Origin: Dipetalonema caudispina
Taxonomy: Eukaryota; Nematoda; Chromadorea; Rhabditida; Onchocercidae
Assembly: GCA_013365325.1 (NCBI GenBank)
Contig: JABVXV010000130.1
Location: 1-64,000 of the forward strand
Length of the DNA: 64,000 bases
Direction: 5' to 3'
A program made the position numbers and the translations under genes. Below are positions 12,743 to 25,618 of the stretch, piece after piece. Numbering within the stretch: the first letter of the stretch is position 1; every line of letters starts with the position of its first letter. Under the pieces are notes generated by a model that saw nothing but the letters and a program-made list of their open reading frames with translations, did not search any database and was not told where the DNA came from.

Positions 12743-15079
12743 ATGATCGTTTTAAGTAATGTAGCTGCGCCAACAGATGGCGTCCGATTGATTCAAGGTC
12801 AAGTTACTGCATATATTGAAAGTGAATCTGCTGGTGAAGGTCAATTGACCATTGCCGAAAGGTATCGAATTGGTTTCATTTTGTTATTAATATTATAAGG
12901 CTTAATGATTGTGTTGCTTGTAACGGATTAATTTGTATGAAACTTTTGAGTCTTTTTTTATATCTTTTTTGTTGAGTAATTTATGAAATCTGGAAACATT
13001 TTTTTTTCTTTTTTAGATCTAACGAAATAACATAATTAAATTTTGATCATGTTTGATCTGAGTTAATATAGTGGTTTATATGTTTTCACTCACTGTATTC
13101 AAGTCATTATGGGTTGCGGAATTAGTGGGTTATTTTAGTTCAGTTACATGGATCTCAAATATCAGTGGACAAGGCTTTAGTCTTACTTACCCGTCAATAA
13201 TACTCCATGCTGTTTCACGTGATCCCAGCGTATTTCCGGAGGAATGTATTTACGTGTTAGCTGATGTGAAAGGATCAGGTATGTCGTCATGTTTAAGAAG
13301 TATTTGTATTAAATTGTGCAGTTTCTCGTATTTTGGCACTGATGACTTTACTAGAATTTTTGAATGATAGTATGATATCGTGTTTTCTGTAGTGATGAAT
13401 ACTTGTGTATGATGTAAATGTAGATTACTGGAATTTTCTATAAGACAGTGATGTTTGGGAATACAAATAGGATTGGTATGAAGGAAAAGGACGTCGTTTG
13501 AAAGATTAATTTTGTTTTTTAATGTGCACTTGAATGAACTGGCTGTTTTGTGCGTACCGATGTTAGTAATAGCTACTTTGTGTTGTTATTCACAGATCTG
13601 GGAATACAAAGCACCGAAGGATCCATGAGTAGTGCACAGCATATTATCGGAAATGGTACTGAAGAACAAACAGAATTTGATGAAGAAAGGGCGGAGAATG
13701 GTTGTAGTGATAATACTGATGATGATGATGGTGATGACGACGATGACAAAGCACATTTAGCTATACGTTTTGCCCCTCAAGATAAAACAATCTGTAAGTT
13801 TAGGGATCAAATATATTAGATTGTTTCAGAGCTCTTATACCTTATTTGTAATTTTTTGATTCCTATGTTTTTGTTGTATTCGCTGGTAGCCTAATTGCTT
13901 AAAGATAACTGCAATCAAGATAGCGTTGACTTCATAAGGTTCCAAATATAAGTTATCGCTGTTTATGCTTAATATTAGGAAATTAGCATAAAAACATGTC
14001 ATGTAGTACAATTATTGCAAGGAAACATGCTGAAGTGATTGACTAGACGATTATGATGATTAGATTAGTCTTTTAAGAAATACTTGTAATATTTTGGCTC
14101 TTAAAATTGTTTTCAAAATTTCTCAACTCTTGAATTGAAAAATGTGTGCAATTATGAAACTCATTTCGTTTTTTTGAAATATCGTTCCTTTAAATCAGAG
14201 ATTTAAATGGAATTACAGGATGCTGCGTCAGAATTATTAGCATATTCACCAATTTTTTAATCTTTGGAAATTTCAGTGCAAAATATCTATCAACAAATGT
14301 GCGAATGCCAAGGGCTGAACCCTGATGAGGGTGACGATTTTTCGGACGATTTCACAATGGATCCGGACGGTGACTTCTCAGGTGTATATCAATTTCAGTA
14401 GGAAGTTATGAGTGCTTGCAAAGCAAAATAATGGGACTTGATTATTGATATTGATAACAAAGATATTTGAAAATCTGTTCTCAGTACTTTTTATTTTCTA
14501 TTTCATGCCTTATTTTATTCAGAAAATAAATCAGATGAAGATTACGAGGGAAATGGTGATGAAGATCAAAATACACTTTATTTTCGAGACATATCAACCA
14601 ATATGCATAGGCATGAAACTAATGGTGGTGCGTTTTTTTCATTTCATTTCATTTTGACCCGATTTGAAAGAATTTCTTGATCAGTTGGAAATAAAGAATA
14701 ATAGGGATAGTGAAATGCGACCAAGCAAAGTTAATTTGCTTCCAAAGCGTTTTTGTTGGAATGCGAAATTGGAAGAAATACTGATTTGGTGTTTTTGCAA
14801 ATTTTCTGTTAATTTACTATTGATTTAACATATCATTAGTACGACCATCCCAAGAAAGGACCAAAATTATGATCCAGTGCGAAGGAAACAAAAAAATTTT
14901 TGGGTAGTTCGCGGTTTAAGTAAAGTCGCACGTGTCATATATTGTAAACTTGTGCTAGTATAGTGTTAAGTGTTTTTTGAGTATGCTGTATAAATACTAT
15001 ATTTTTGTATTTAACTCTTATTCTTCGAATTGCAGATCAAGGAGATACTTTTGGAAGTGAACAAATGGATGAGGGATAA
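12743..15079 (+). CDS. CLNS1A: pICln, methylosome/Sm chaperone
   Basis: Six exons (12743-12861, 13139-13278, 13596-13793, 14277-14381, 14523-14627, 15036-15079) give 236 residues, the usual size for pICln. Recognised from conserved PH-like core pieces: an N-terminal GVRL, then [27 protein letters not shown] and [10 protein letters not shown], each with a clear vertebrate counterpart. Acidic loops (a long Asp/Glu run near residues 130-145 and the C-terminal half) are typical. pICln binds Sm and LSm proteins in the cytoplasm, holds them in a closed ring for PRMT5 methylation and hands them to the SMN complex. The final exon is only 14 codons. Older claims of chloride-channel function are not supported by any membrane helix here. 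Confidence 0.95.
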
Positions 15080-17011
15080 AAGCTACGTTATGTGTATTTC
15101 TTTTTTTTTTTTTTTTTTTTTTTTGAATGTTTAATGTTGTACTGCCTTTGGTTTGTTTTGTTAACTTTGCATTAATAAATAATTATGTGCGTATAATGTT
15201 TTATTACATCTGAAAGAAACAGTTACTAATGACGTCGCATTATGGGTTGTGTTAAAACAAATTCATCCAAGAAAGCGGTGCAAGCATAGCAATACCACAT
15301 GAGAAGATTGTTGTAGATTGCCATTCTCAGTACTATATCCTTTTGTGCTGATATAGTTGTACTTGCTTATGAATACAGCTTGGAAACTCCTTCTCTTCTA
15401 TGTTGGTTCGAAAATATTGAGGAGTAAGTTTACTGATGTCTCGCCAGTGACTGTGTTGTTGATCAATTCTTTTTTTTAATTTGCTCAGTATGTGGTAAAT
15501 GCCACTGCATAATTTCGCGATATGTAAGCTCCATATTTCGAAAGCCAATGCTAGCATGTGGAACGATGGTGTAAATTCTCATGATATCTTGACGTAGAAA
15601 CATGAATACCTCAAATGTTTATTGGTTATCAATATTTAAAAAACAATTTTTTATGCATAAAAATTAATATTAGTCATTCATTTTATTGGTTAATCAGTCC
15701 TGTTAAATAACACATTCCTACAATTCCTCGTGGTTGCAGTGTGATGACCTTTTTTAATGTGACAATATGCATGGTACAACTAAACTAGAATCGTTCCTAT
15801 AATTTGTCATGGTCTTTCTATTTGTATGTTACTACTTGAGGTGAAATCTTTTGAAAGTCAATAAATTGTTTGAAATTAAAATTTTGTAAAAAATTGTTTT
15901 TATCGAAAGTGAACACTGTCTGAGATTTGTCAGTTTCGAGTTGAACTGAAAGCATTTTTGATATTTGCAATGATTAACATGCTACGACACAGACATACAT
16001 ACAGATAGAATAGGACATATATAAAGAATAGAATGTTAAGAAAATACTCTTCAGTACCAGTTTAATTTTTTACATTTCTTACTTTAAATAGAGATTGAAA
16101 ATTGTTTTTTTTTCATGTTATCTCTACAATTTTCGAATTAAAAATTGTAATTTTTTCAGAAACTTTTCCGCTAACATTTCTAAATTGTAGTAGTAGTAAT
16201 AGTAGTAGTGGTAATAACAGCAGTAATTAATATTGTTTTTGCTGTAATGACTGTGAGCAATGAAAGTAATTGCAGTAGCAATAGTAGTAATACCTCTTTT
16301 TTTTTTTCTACAATTTAAAAATTTCAAAATAACACCGAACGATCAATAGTTAAAGTACAGCAAAACATATATTTCGAAATTTCATAATTATTAGGAAATA
16401 GCTGTCAATATGTTCTTTGCATAAGATCGTTGAGATAAGAAGAAAGGAAGTTTTTGAATACCGAAAATAAAATCATTAAGTGAATTATCTGGATTAATTT
16501 GACGTGAGTTTTTGTCCTAAAATCCTCTTTATAGATTTACCTATCTGATATAATCATCATCGGGATATCAGTCGAGTTCTTATCAATTAACATGTTGTAA
16601 TAATTACAATGAAACACATGAAAAATGTTACAGAAGTTGATGATATTAATTCTCTTAAAATTCCTTCATAGCTTATATCTACTGAGCAATTTTTCTTATT
16701 TAATCTTTTTTAATTAATTAATTAGGCAAAATTTCTCAAAAGATATATCTGTTTTCAAACTATTTATTGTTTTGCTTTTTCTTTTCAATAATTTAAACAT
16801 TACGAAAAAAAGGCTTTTCAATTCTGCTCTAACATATATATATATTATTTTCCGCATTAATGATATTTGTGTTGTGGCAATAAGCTAATAGCGAATATTA
16901 TAATACGTCAAATCTGCTTATATTTAATTACTAGGATAATATGATCGTAAACTGATGCGGATGTTATTAGGCAAGAAAAAGGATTGTATAGAGTGGATAT
17001 TCCGTTAAAGT
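15080..17011. other. Intergenic region
   Basis: Contains the pICln 3' UTR with AATAAA near 15174. A minus-strand open frame at 15333-15557 (75 codons) lacks flanking splice or start evidence. At 16180-16300 there is low-complexity TAG/TAA-rich sequence. No gene is supported. Confidence 0.5.
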
Positions 17012-20000
17012 ATGAAGACAAATGTTCGCTTCATCATTTTCTTTTTACAAACAATAAAAATAACGATTCCGGAATTGTTATCTCAAACGATTATAAAATT
17101 TGAACCATTTCAAGCTACACATATTTTATCTGCACAACATTTGAACACATCAAATATTACACTTACTGATGCGAAGTTTCCCATTCATTATTTGAAAATA
17201 CTTGAAAAACGGCATACTCAGGGACAATTTTCCGCGGTGCATAATTTCATAGATCAACGCATTCGTGGAAATGTTGTCCCACAGGTATTATTAATTAATA
17301 ATATTGTAACTTTTTAGCTAATCATTTGTTATTACCATTTGCAATTATGAATATAATAATATTACAGATCATTAATGTATGACATTTCAGTGTCCATGCG
17401 TAATTAAGCCTGGTACAAATAAATGTATCGCTTATGATTCTCGATATCAAGCTGCTTCTATTGATGAAGCTCTGGTGGCATTTCGAGATGTCACCATGGA
17501 TGACGATACTCTAACATATCCTTCTGGTGGCATCATCGTTGGTTTACATATCTTTTATTACATTGGTGCAAGAATAATTGCATTCCTTGCATTCCTTTAT
17601 TTTATATTCATTTTAGACCAATGAAATTATGTTAAATGAAAAGTAAATTTGGGTAATTTTTTATTATTTGAGTTACAAAATATTGGAAGCAATATGCAAT
17701 ATCAACGGCATACTTGACCCGGAAACTATTTGCTAATGCATAGTATAGGTCATGAATAAAGTTGTTTTCGATGGATAAGAGAATGCTAAAGATGAAGGCG
17801 TAGTGAACGATCATCGGACTAGCTGAGAGGAATCACTGAAGATAATCTACTCTGAGTTAAACGAGAAATTGTTGAAGAAGTCTATGATGATCATCTTACC
17901 ATCCTTTAGTATCTGAAGTTAATTGGCGAAATAAAAAAGCTCAGAGTGATCAATGGAAAAGTTTTCGTTTGGAAGTTATCATTTTACTATAAACAACAAT
18001 GAGTAACTAAAACAGAAATGAAATTGCAGAAGGAAAAAATTTATCATTGTTCGGTTACTACAACTTTCTGAATTTTGAAAATGTACCAACAACTGCAACA
18101 TCTATCATTCGTGTCAGTTAACAGAGAGGATAATTCTTTCAAGACAAAATTTCAATACAAATGTAAATTAGAAAATAAACTTCACTATGAGAAAAAGAAA
18201 TTCAATTCAAAGTTTTGTTTCATCTACTAAATTCATTTGACTTTTTGTCAATCGATTGATTATCTTCAATCGTCGCTACAACTGTTTAGTAGAAAAATAT
18301 TTTTATGATTAATAAATGCAAAAGATCCTTTCCATTAATTTATAGATTTCTATCCGGCAGAAATAAATTTATTTCTCGTTGCCAAAAACATTATCGTAAT
18401 TTTAATTAATAATGATACCTTTAACCTAGATTACCTGTAATTATTTGACATTTACAATCTGAAAATGCAATTATTTTTGTGCCAAACCTAATATATTCAT
18501 TTGCAGTAATTGTTTGTTGTGGTATTTAAATGACTGATTTGATTACAGTATTCCATTTCAATATTTCAGAATAACTTTATACAGAAATAGTAAAAATGCT
18601 GTAAGGATTTTTATGTAACTTTTTTTTTTAAAATGTATTTTTAATTAATAAAGCAACAAGTTAATTTGTGATAACATTTCAGCATACACCTAATCAAACT
18701 TCATTTATTTTATTTCTTTAAATTTGTTACATTAGTGATTTATATTAAGAAAGGGAATAATGTTTTAAGAATGCCGAAATATTCGCATGTCGAACATTGG
18801 AATGTCAAACGTGTGCAGCAATACTATTCAGACGTATAAAACAAATCGGAATGATACCACCGGATCAACAAACTTCTATTCAATTTCCCAGATACATTAA
18901 TCCGAGATATTGTCGAAGACTTCGATTTCTTAAGCCATTTTCTGTTCGTTGTAGCATTTTATCAATTTGAAATAAGATTAGAAGGAAATTTGAAGAGTTT
19001 CCAAAGATTGCAAAATATTAAACTTAAATGCTTTTAATTAAATTTTAATTTTCATTTTAAGACAATTAAAATGATGGTCATAATAATGACAAGAAGTAGT
19101 ACTTGTATACATATATATAAAGGTTTTCTTTTGTATAGGTACCACGTCCACCTCAAGCTTCATATTATATGAGAGGATTGATTGAACGTGGTTTACGGTA
19201 TGCCGGTATTTTAGGACGACAACGATTTGTAAGATTTTATTATATTATAATTTAAAAAATAGAAATTATTAACTTGAGGATATTTATGTAGGTTTATTCG
19301 TTAAATTGTAAGATTTAGTAAAAATTATCAAAAGATTTATCATAGGTTAATAATGAAAAAATCATTATTTTGAAGAAAACAAATTTTTTTTTCATAATGT
19401 TTGTTTTTTTTGTATTAAAAAAGCAACAATTTATTTACGAAAATTATAATTTAAAATGTTTTGTACCTCACATTTTAATTTTCAATAGGTTTCATCATGA
19501 ATATATTTGCATTATTCAAATAGAATTTTTTTTTCCCCTACAGATTCATCCTGCATCAAACAATCGTTTTCGGTCACCGACGAGATCACGACCTTCACAA
19601 TTTATAAGCCATCCTCCTCGTGTTCAACCACAACAATTTCAATTTCCATTTTTCCAACCACAATATCCACAAGAGGTTTAAAAATAATTTCAATCTCATG
19701 TATATTTAAAATGTGCATTAACTGAACTGATAAGAACTGATGATGAATTTAAATGATTGAAAGGTCATGCTGCAGTAGGCATTGATATTTACAGTATCCT
19801 ATTCAACAACCATGGATTCCTACTTTTGAAACTGCATTCATTGATACAATACACAGTGATGAAACAGAATCATTTCAAAGTCAAACTGGAATTTGGGAAC
19901 AGACACACGAACATAGTGAAAGTGAAACTTGGCTTGGATCTACCAAGAAGAAAGTTAAAAGAAAAGCTGAACCACTTGTCTTAGGTTTCTTCTAATTACT

Positions 20001-21258
20001 CATTCATTTAATTCAAAGTTCAGAAATAAGTTACTTACTACTAGTCTTAATGCAAATGTATCAAATCTTCATAGTTATTACCATTACTATGTTACATATT
20101 TGCACTGTCAATATATCTTCTAACATATCATAAAATATGAGTAAAATAATGGCCATAATATAGTATAACTTATCTGATTCTATAAATTCTATTTTCCTTT
20201 TAAATATTTTTATAACATCGATATCCAACCTAATGTTTAGATTAATTTAAAAATTAAATGGATAAGATCCAAAAGATTACATTTTAGTGTACTTAATCAA
20301 ATAAGATTATTATCTATAAAATAAATCATAGTTAATATTACGATCCGATCATCTAATCTATTACATCTTTCATATATTCCATTTCAGGAACACGTTATAT
20401 GATATCTTGTGTACGACATGGTGAAGTAGATGAGGAAAATATGTTAGCACTTTGTGGTACTTGTTGGACATGGCGTAAATTACCACCCGATTATTTTCCA
20501 CCCTTAATCAATGAACTTGTTTGCTCCAAGGAAAATCAAGGTCATTGCCTATCCGGTAATGTTTCATACAATTCCGTTCCTACAACCTTTTCCTTGTTAT
20601 CATATAGAGAATATATAATAGTCGAATTTCTGCGATCATTAACAAAACAGAAGAAAAAAATTATTTGTTGATTCGTTGTTCAAATCGTTTAAATTAATTG
20701 CTTTTTTTAGAAGGAAATTTTTAAATGAATAAATTTGCAAAGATATACAAATAGATACATTTTTCAACTAGTAGTTAAGAGGAAACTTGATTTTCTTTTT
20801 TTTTTTTGGGAGGAAGGGAAATGAAGAATGACACGTGGGAAATAGGGGAGGAATTAATTAATTTTATGATTTCTTAAATATTTTAATTGAAACTATATTA
20901 CAAAAGATTATGCATATACTGATATAGGAAATCAATTTAATGATTTAAAAAAAAAAAAAGAAAGAGAAAAAGTTTTTGAATGTAATCAATATATATTGCT
21001 ATAGAAAAGAGAATTTTACTTCATAATTTGTTTCTATCAAAGTTTTCAGTAAATATTTCAATAATAATAATAGCTTATTAGAAATATGTAATTTTAGGTT
21101 GGGGAAAATGTCAACAGAAGTATCGAAATTTTGATGTGCTACGAAATGTAAACGGAGATTGGCAACCAACAACGATCTCAGCAGCAACATGCTGTGATTG
21201 TCGAATTCGGGCAGGCACTGAAATACATTCACTTGTTGTTGGTAAAAGACAAAATTAA
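17012..21258 (+). CDS. Secreted precursor with IL-17-like cystine-knot C-terminus
   Basis: Eight exons (17012-17284, 17391-17537, 18770-18943, 19139-19228, 19544-19675, 19795-19984, 20388-20555, 21098-21258) join in phase to 444 residues. The N-terminus is hydrophobic (RFIIFFLQTIKITI), likely a signal peptide. The middle part has scattered Cys (CPC, CRTLECQTC) and a Gln/Pro/Phe-rich stretch. A basic KKKVKR at about 323-328 is a furin-like site. The last about 110 residues hold nine Cys in an IL-17 arrangement: W, then PPDYFPPLINELVC, GHC, a VLR, a W and a terminal CCDC, matching the W..YP..I.EA.C, VLR and GC.C landmarks of IL-17. C. elegans has IL-17-type neuromodulators. Identity of the domain is inferred; the donors of exons 2 (GTTGGT) and 3 (GTTCGT) are weak. 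Confidence 0.7.
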
Positions 21259-23264
21259 GCTTAATATTCAAATATATTTTCATAATGATTAAGCAATGTA
21301 TCAGAATGATAGGATATGATATCTCTCTAAATATGAATTATCCTATGTCAACTTACGGTTATTTTCTTTCCTTTTTTTTTTTTCTTTTTTTTTTGCAATC
21401 TTAATTAATTAATTAATTAATGAGGATATTACTAACTGATATAATGAAGAGATAGATGATTAAACAAAAATTTAAAAAAAAAAATGATTTAGCTTTTCAT
21501 GCAATTTCCACTGTATAGTAAGAAGCTTAGTCTTTAATTATATTATCAATGTTGTTTCGACATTTATCAATTGAGATAGTTCATTATTCATATATGTATT
21601 CAGTTTCTCTACCTTGCATATAAGTTTAATTTAATTTTATCTATGATATTTGAATTTTTGAATCTACCTAAATTGTATACCAAGTGTAAATAAATGAAAA
21701 ACTGTTTTTTTTTTCTTTTTTTTTTTTTTTTTTTTTTTTTGATTTTCGAAGAAGTACTATAATCCTATTAATTTCTTCTAAAAAAAAACTTTCCAACATT
21801 ACATCAACCATTATCAGCAAAATTTGGTGATTATATCATAACAGATTAAATGTTTGGATAAGTTAATCGAACATTTGTTAAATAAAATTAATTCATTAAT
21901 TTATCTGATAATTTTTTAAATGTTCCTTTTTGTTCATGTCAGTTTTTCCCTGCAAAAGAAAAATTCCAAAGATTCCATTATTTTTTTTTTTTTTTTTTTT
22001 GTGAAAACGTTGAAATCAATATTTTCTGGGTGAAAATGACTTATTACACTTAAATTATTATTTTATCTATCCACAAATTTCATGCTTAAATTAAAGGAAA
22101 TTGTTTTTTGTTTTTTTTTTTTTTTTTTTTAGCAAATAAAATTTATTAAGTAAAATGTAGGTGAAAGTTTTATATAAGTTCAAAATAAAATATAAATTCT
22201 ATTTAATCCATTAATTGTTACCATGAAACTTCAATAAAAAATCTGAAAAAAAAAATTTTTTTTAAAATGACTTCCCCTAAAATTAGTTACACTTCAAGTG
22301 ATCATTTATCTGGCATGTTAAATGCGTCGAAAAAGATCCGGAAAATCCGGATGTTATATTGTCCCGGAAATTCCTTGAATTTGTTACCGTAATAAATTTA
22401 CAGCAATAAATTGTTTAAGAAATTTCAGGCTCTTCATTTCATAAATCATTTTAATATGGTAATATTTTTACCGTTTACATTGAAATTAGTGAAATTAACT
22501 GAGGAAACGATACTAGCCTTATGTATCTGTACTTGATTTAATAGTTCATAGGTCAACGAAAAATGTTATCAATGATAAGAAGTCTATGCAGAGATCAGAT
22601 AATATTATTAGGACTTATATATAATACACTAACATGGACATATAAGCCTAGCCACTGGTCAAATAATAACAAGGGTAGGCCGAGAGGTATTACACGGTTA
22701 ATTTTAGATGAGTTAAAATTAGAAATGGGTGGTGATAATGTCTTGATAGTTGGATATTCTAATCTGTGGATTTTAAATTCAATCAATGGAATAGTTGAAG
22801 ATTGTGTAACCCGAATGAATTAGGTTACAGGTTGTTATAATTAATCAATTAGGAAAATGTTTGAAACTAATAGTAACTGAGAGAATAATAACTGCTAATT
22901 GATGTTATGATCGTGTCATAGAAAAGGTCAAGATATTATTATCAGAATTTGAACTGCACTGAATGAATAAAAGAGAAAAAAGTGCAATGATGTAAAAGGT
23001 AATGCAGGAAGTTATCATTTGATAGATATTTATAGAGGACTTGTTTATTATTAAGGATTGAAAAATTTTTATAAAATTGGTTATCGTACATTTGTAGCTG
23101 TGGTAGTGTGGCCCAGTGATTACAATCTTTCAGGTTGTAATTTCATCGTATCATATTTCTCTCCACACTCATTTCATTCATTGATCCGTTTACTTACACA
23201 CTTACTCATTCATCTGTCATTTATCTACGAGTTTTCCATTCTGCATGGTTGAACGTCCAGAAAA
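21259..23264. other. Intergenic region with long T tracts
   Basis: Very AT-rich, with T runs of 15-25 bases at about 21715-21740, 21980-22000 and 22100-22130. An open frame at 22563-22823 contains NNKGRPRG, weakly like the end of a reverse transcriptase, but nothing else supports it. At about 23095-23145 there is a stretch like a decayed tRNA promoter, noted separately. Confidence 0.45.
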
Positions 23265-25618
23265 ATGACCCAGAAAATGGCTTCGGCTCGGAAGACAGGT
23301 TTTTATTGTGTTCTTTTTTCTTTTCTTTTTTTACAACTTTTTTTTTTTTTTTTCAGGTATATTTTTATAAGCGCAACAGAACTGAATAGTTTAGAGGGGA
23401 TAAATATGAGAAGTAATTGACAAATTGCAGATGTTAGAAGTGAATTAGAAAGTATTGGACGATGTTTGGAGGGTGAAGAATTGGTGAAAGCATTGATGGA
23501 ACGAGTTTTAGCAACTGAAGAAGAAAAGACTACTCTGGCAGGCAAGGTTGAAGAGCTGTCGAAGATCCAAAAAATGGCTACCAGTCTAAGGAAACAAAAT
23601 GAATTGGTAGATATACGAAATTAGTAGATATAGTCGATTATAATATCATTAGAACTTTTTTGAAAGTACAAATCAGTTTAATTTTTTATTTCTCTACCAG
23701 TAGATCGTGTTTGTTCATATGGGCGATGCAAATGCATCTTTAAGCCCTTTTTTTCTTCTTCCTTACTTTTTAATAATGCCTTATTCCTAACTTACAAATG
23801 TTTTCAGAAGTTATTTACTGACATTTTAGTTCGTTCTTGTTGATATAAATTTTAGCTTATTTTGAATCATATTTACAATATCTGCGTTAGAATGTAAAAA
23901 TGTAATTGCAGGAAACAACATATTCATAAATTGTTCAGAAAATATCCATTTATATCTCATTGTAGTTAACCAAAAAAGTGGAAACAGTTGAGGGGGTGTT
24001 GATGAAGACCGAACTAGCGAAATCGAAATTGGAAAATTTATGTCGAGAAATGCAAAAGGCGCAACGGAAATCACACGAGGAGCATGTAGAGAAACTGCGT
24101 GAGTTGGAAAGAAACCGTAAAGATATGATTGAACAGTTCAAAGAATCAGTAGCTGGAATTCAGGTAAGCAACGTTTTGAGTCACTAATGTCTTTTCAAAA
24201 TTTGGGAGGAAGTCGGAAAGTGGGAAGATTAAGAGACTCGGAATTTCCCATCAAAGCGTACTTAGTAATTGTTATGAACACAATCCTCTTTATCCTTCCT
24301 TAAGCTTATTGCTGTTTGCTACAGAAATCGATGGAATCGGGGCGAGAAACATCTGAAAAACTGACAAACGACAATGCAGTGCTGTCGGAGAAATTGAAAG
24401 TTTTGGCACAAGAATATGAAAGCAGGGTGGCTGAGCTCTCGAAACAGTTTGCTGAAGTATGTCAGAAATATTTCCGCTATTTCATCATCAGGTGTTGGTA
24501 TTCTCGATTGACGAGTTAATTTTCGTTGATTGAGACTGATTGTTTAGATAAGATTACTTCAAAAGCAAAAGATGAGATTTTAGTAACTGCTTTAGTACTC
24601 TTACGTATTGCTCTGTTTCGCGCCTTCCTAAACGTAGTTCATTGCAGAAAACAGAGTACTGTGAGAAGCTGACAGCGGCTCGTGACATGGAAGTGGAACT
24701 ATATAAAACAAAGCTTCAAGCTGCTATATTGGATACACAGAAATGCACACAAGAAAAACTGCAGTTACAAAGCGAGGTTCTTTGCTTATTCAGTCAATTA
24801 CCTTGTAGATAAAAGGGTTTATTTCATTAAAAATATTTCTGACTCGTGGAGGTATTCCAAAGGAAAAAAGCTTTTTGCGGTTTTTCTGTCCTGTTTCTGG
24901 GTGACTTGTAAAAGTTTTTCACTTTAGACAGTTGTCTTTTGTGCTAATGAAATACAGAAGCTTGTTATGTGCTTAGACTACTGGTCAGGATTTTTTTTTT
25001 GGTCAATTTCTAAACAATTAACCAAAAAACTTAATAAGAATTTTTGTAATTTCTTTAATTTTTTAGTTGCTAGCTCGTGAACAAAAAGTGAAGGAAGTCC
25101 TCGAAGGAGAGAAGGTAATGCGTGAACAGATCGATAAGTACACGAAGAAATATAATGAGCTGCATTTAAGCCTCAACAATTCAAACGAAACATTTGATAA
25201 ATTCCGGCGTGAAATGGAGCGCATGAATTCGAACGTTATTAAGGTAGAGAAGGATGCACGGAAATGGAAAATGAAATATGACGAGACTGCTCAGTAAGTT
25301 CTATTCTTGATATCTAGAAGTTACTCGGAGCGATTTACTTGAACGACTCGTTTTCTCCAATGATTACAGTACAATCAAGTGAATTTTTGTTTTAATTTTA
25401 GCCAAAATGTGCTAGTTTTTTTCTTACTACCAATAAAGATAAATCCAGCTTACTCTTACTTTATTTCTCAAGTGAAGGATGATTATTTCAGGGCTTTGGC
25501 AGCTGCAACTTTGAAAGTTAAAGAATGTGAAGATTTATGTGCATTAAAAGATCGACAACTGCAACAACTTCAGAATTTGTGCCGCACTTTGAAATCTCAA
25601 ATTCCTAACAACCAGTGA
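23265..25618 (+). CDS. TXLN: Taxilin
   Basis: Seven exons (23265-23298, 23431-23606, 23966-24163, 24325-24456, 24648-24776, 25067-25293, 25492-25618) give 340 residues, nearly all charged coiled coil. Taxilin is recognised from AKSKLENLCREMQKA, the FxxEMERMNSNVIKVEKDA stretch followed by a Trp-containing KWKMKYDE, and the closing LQQLQNLCRTLKSQI; these match the KLENLCREL, EMEKMxKKIKKLEKE and LEKLCRAL landmarks of vertebrate taxilins. Taxilins bind syntaxins not yet in SNARE complexes and the nascent-polypeptide-associated complex, so a role in vesicle traffic is expected. The start is the ATG just after an AG acceptor (GTCCAG); only 11 codons lie in exon 1. No transmembrane segment. The protein is shorter than vertebrate alpha-taxilin, mainly at the N-terminus. 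Confidence 0.93.

Noticed and set aside
15333..15557. Minus-strand open frame of 75 codons after pICln
   Set aside because: No start context, splice site or recognisable motif supports it, and frames of this length occur by chance in this window.
16124..16327. Tyr-rich minus-strand frame
   Set aside because: Caused by a TAG/TAA-rich low-complexity tract.
22563..22823. Open frame with NNKGRPRG, thought of as a reverse-transcriptase end
   Set aside because: Only a four-residue resemblance, no flanking reverse-transcriptase domain and no repeat structure.
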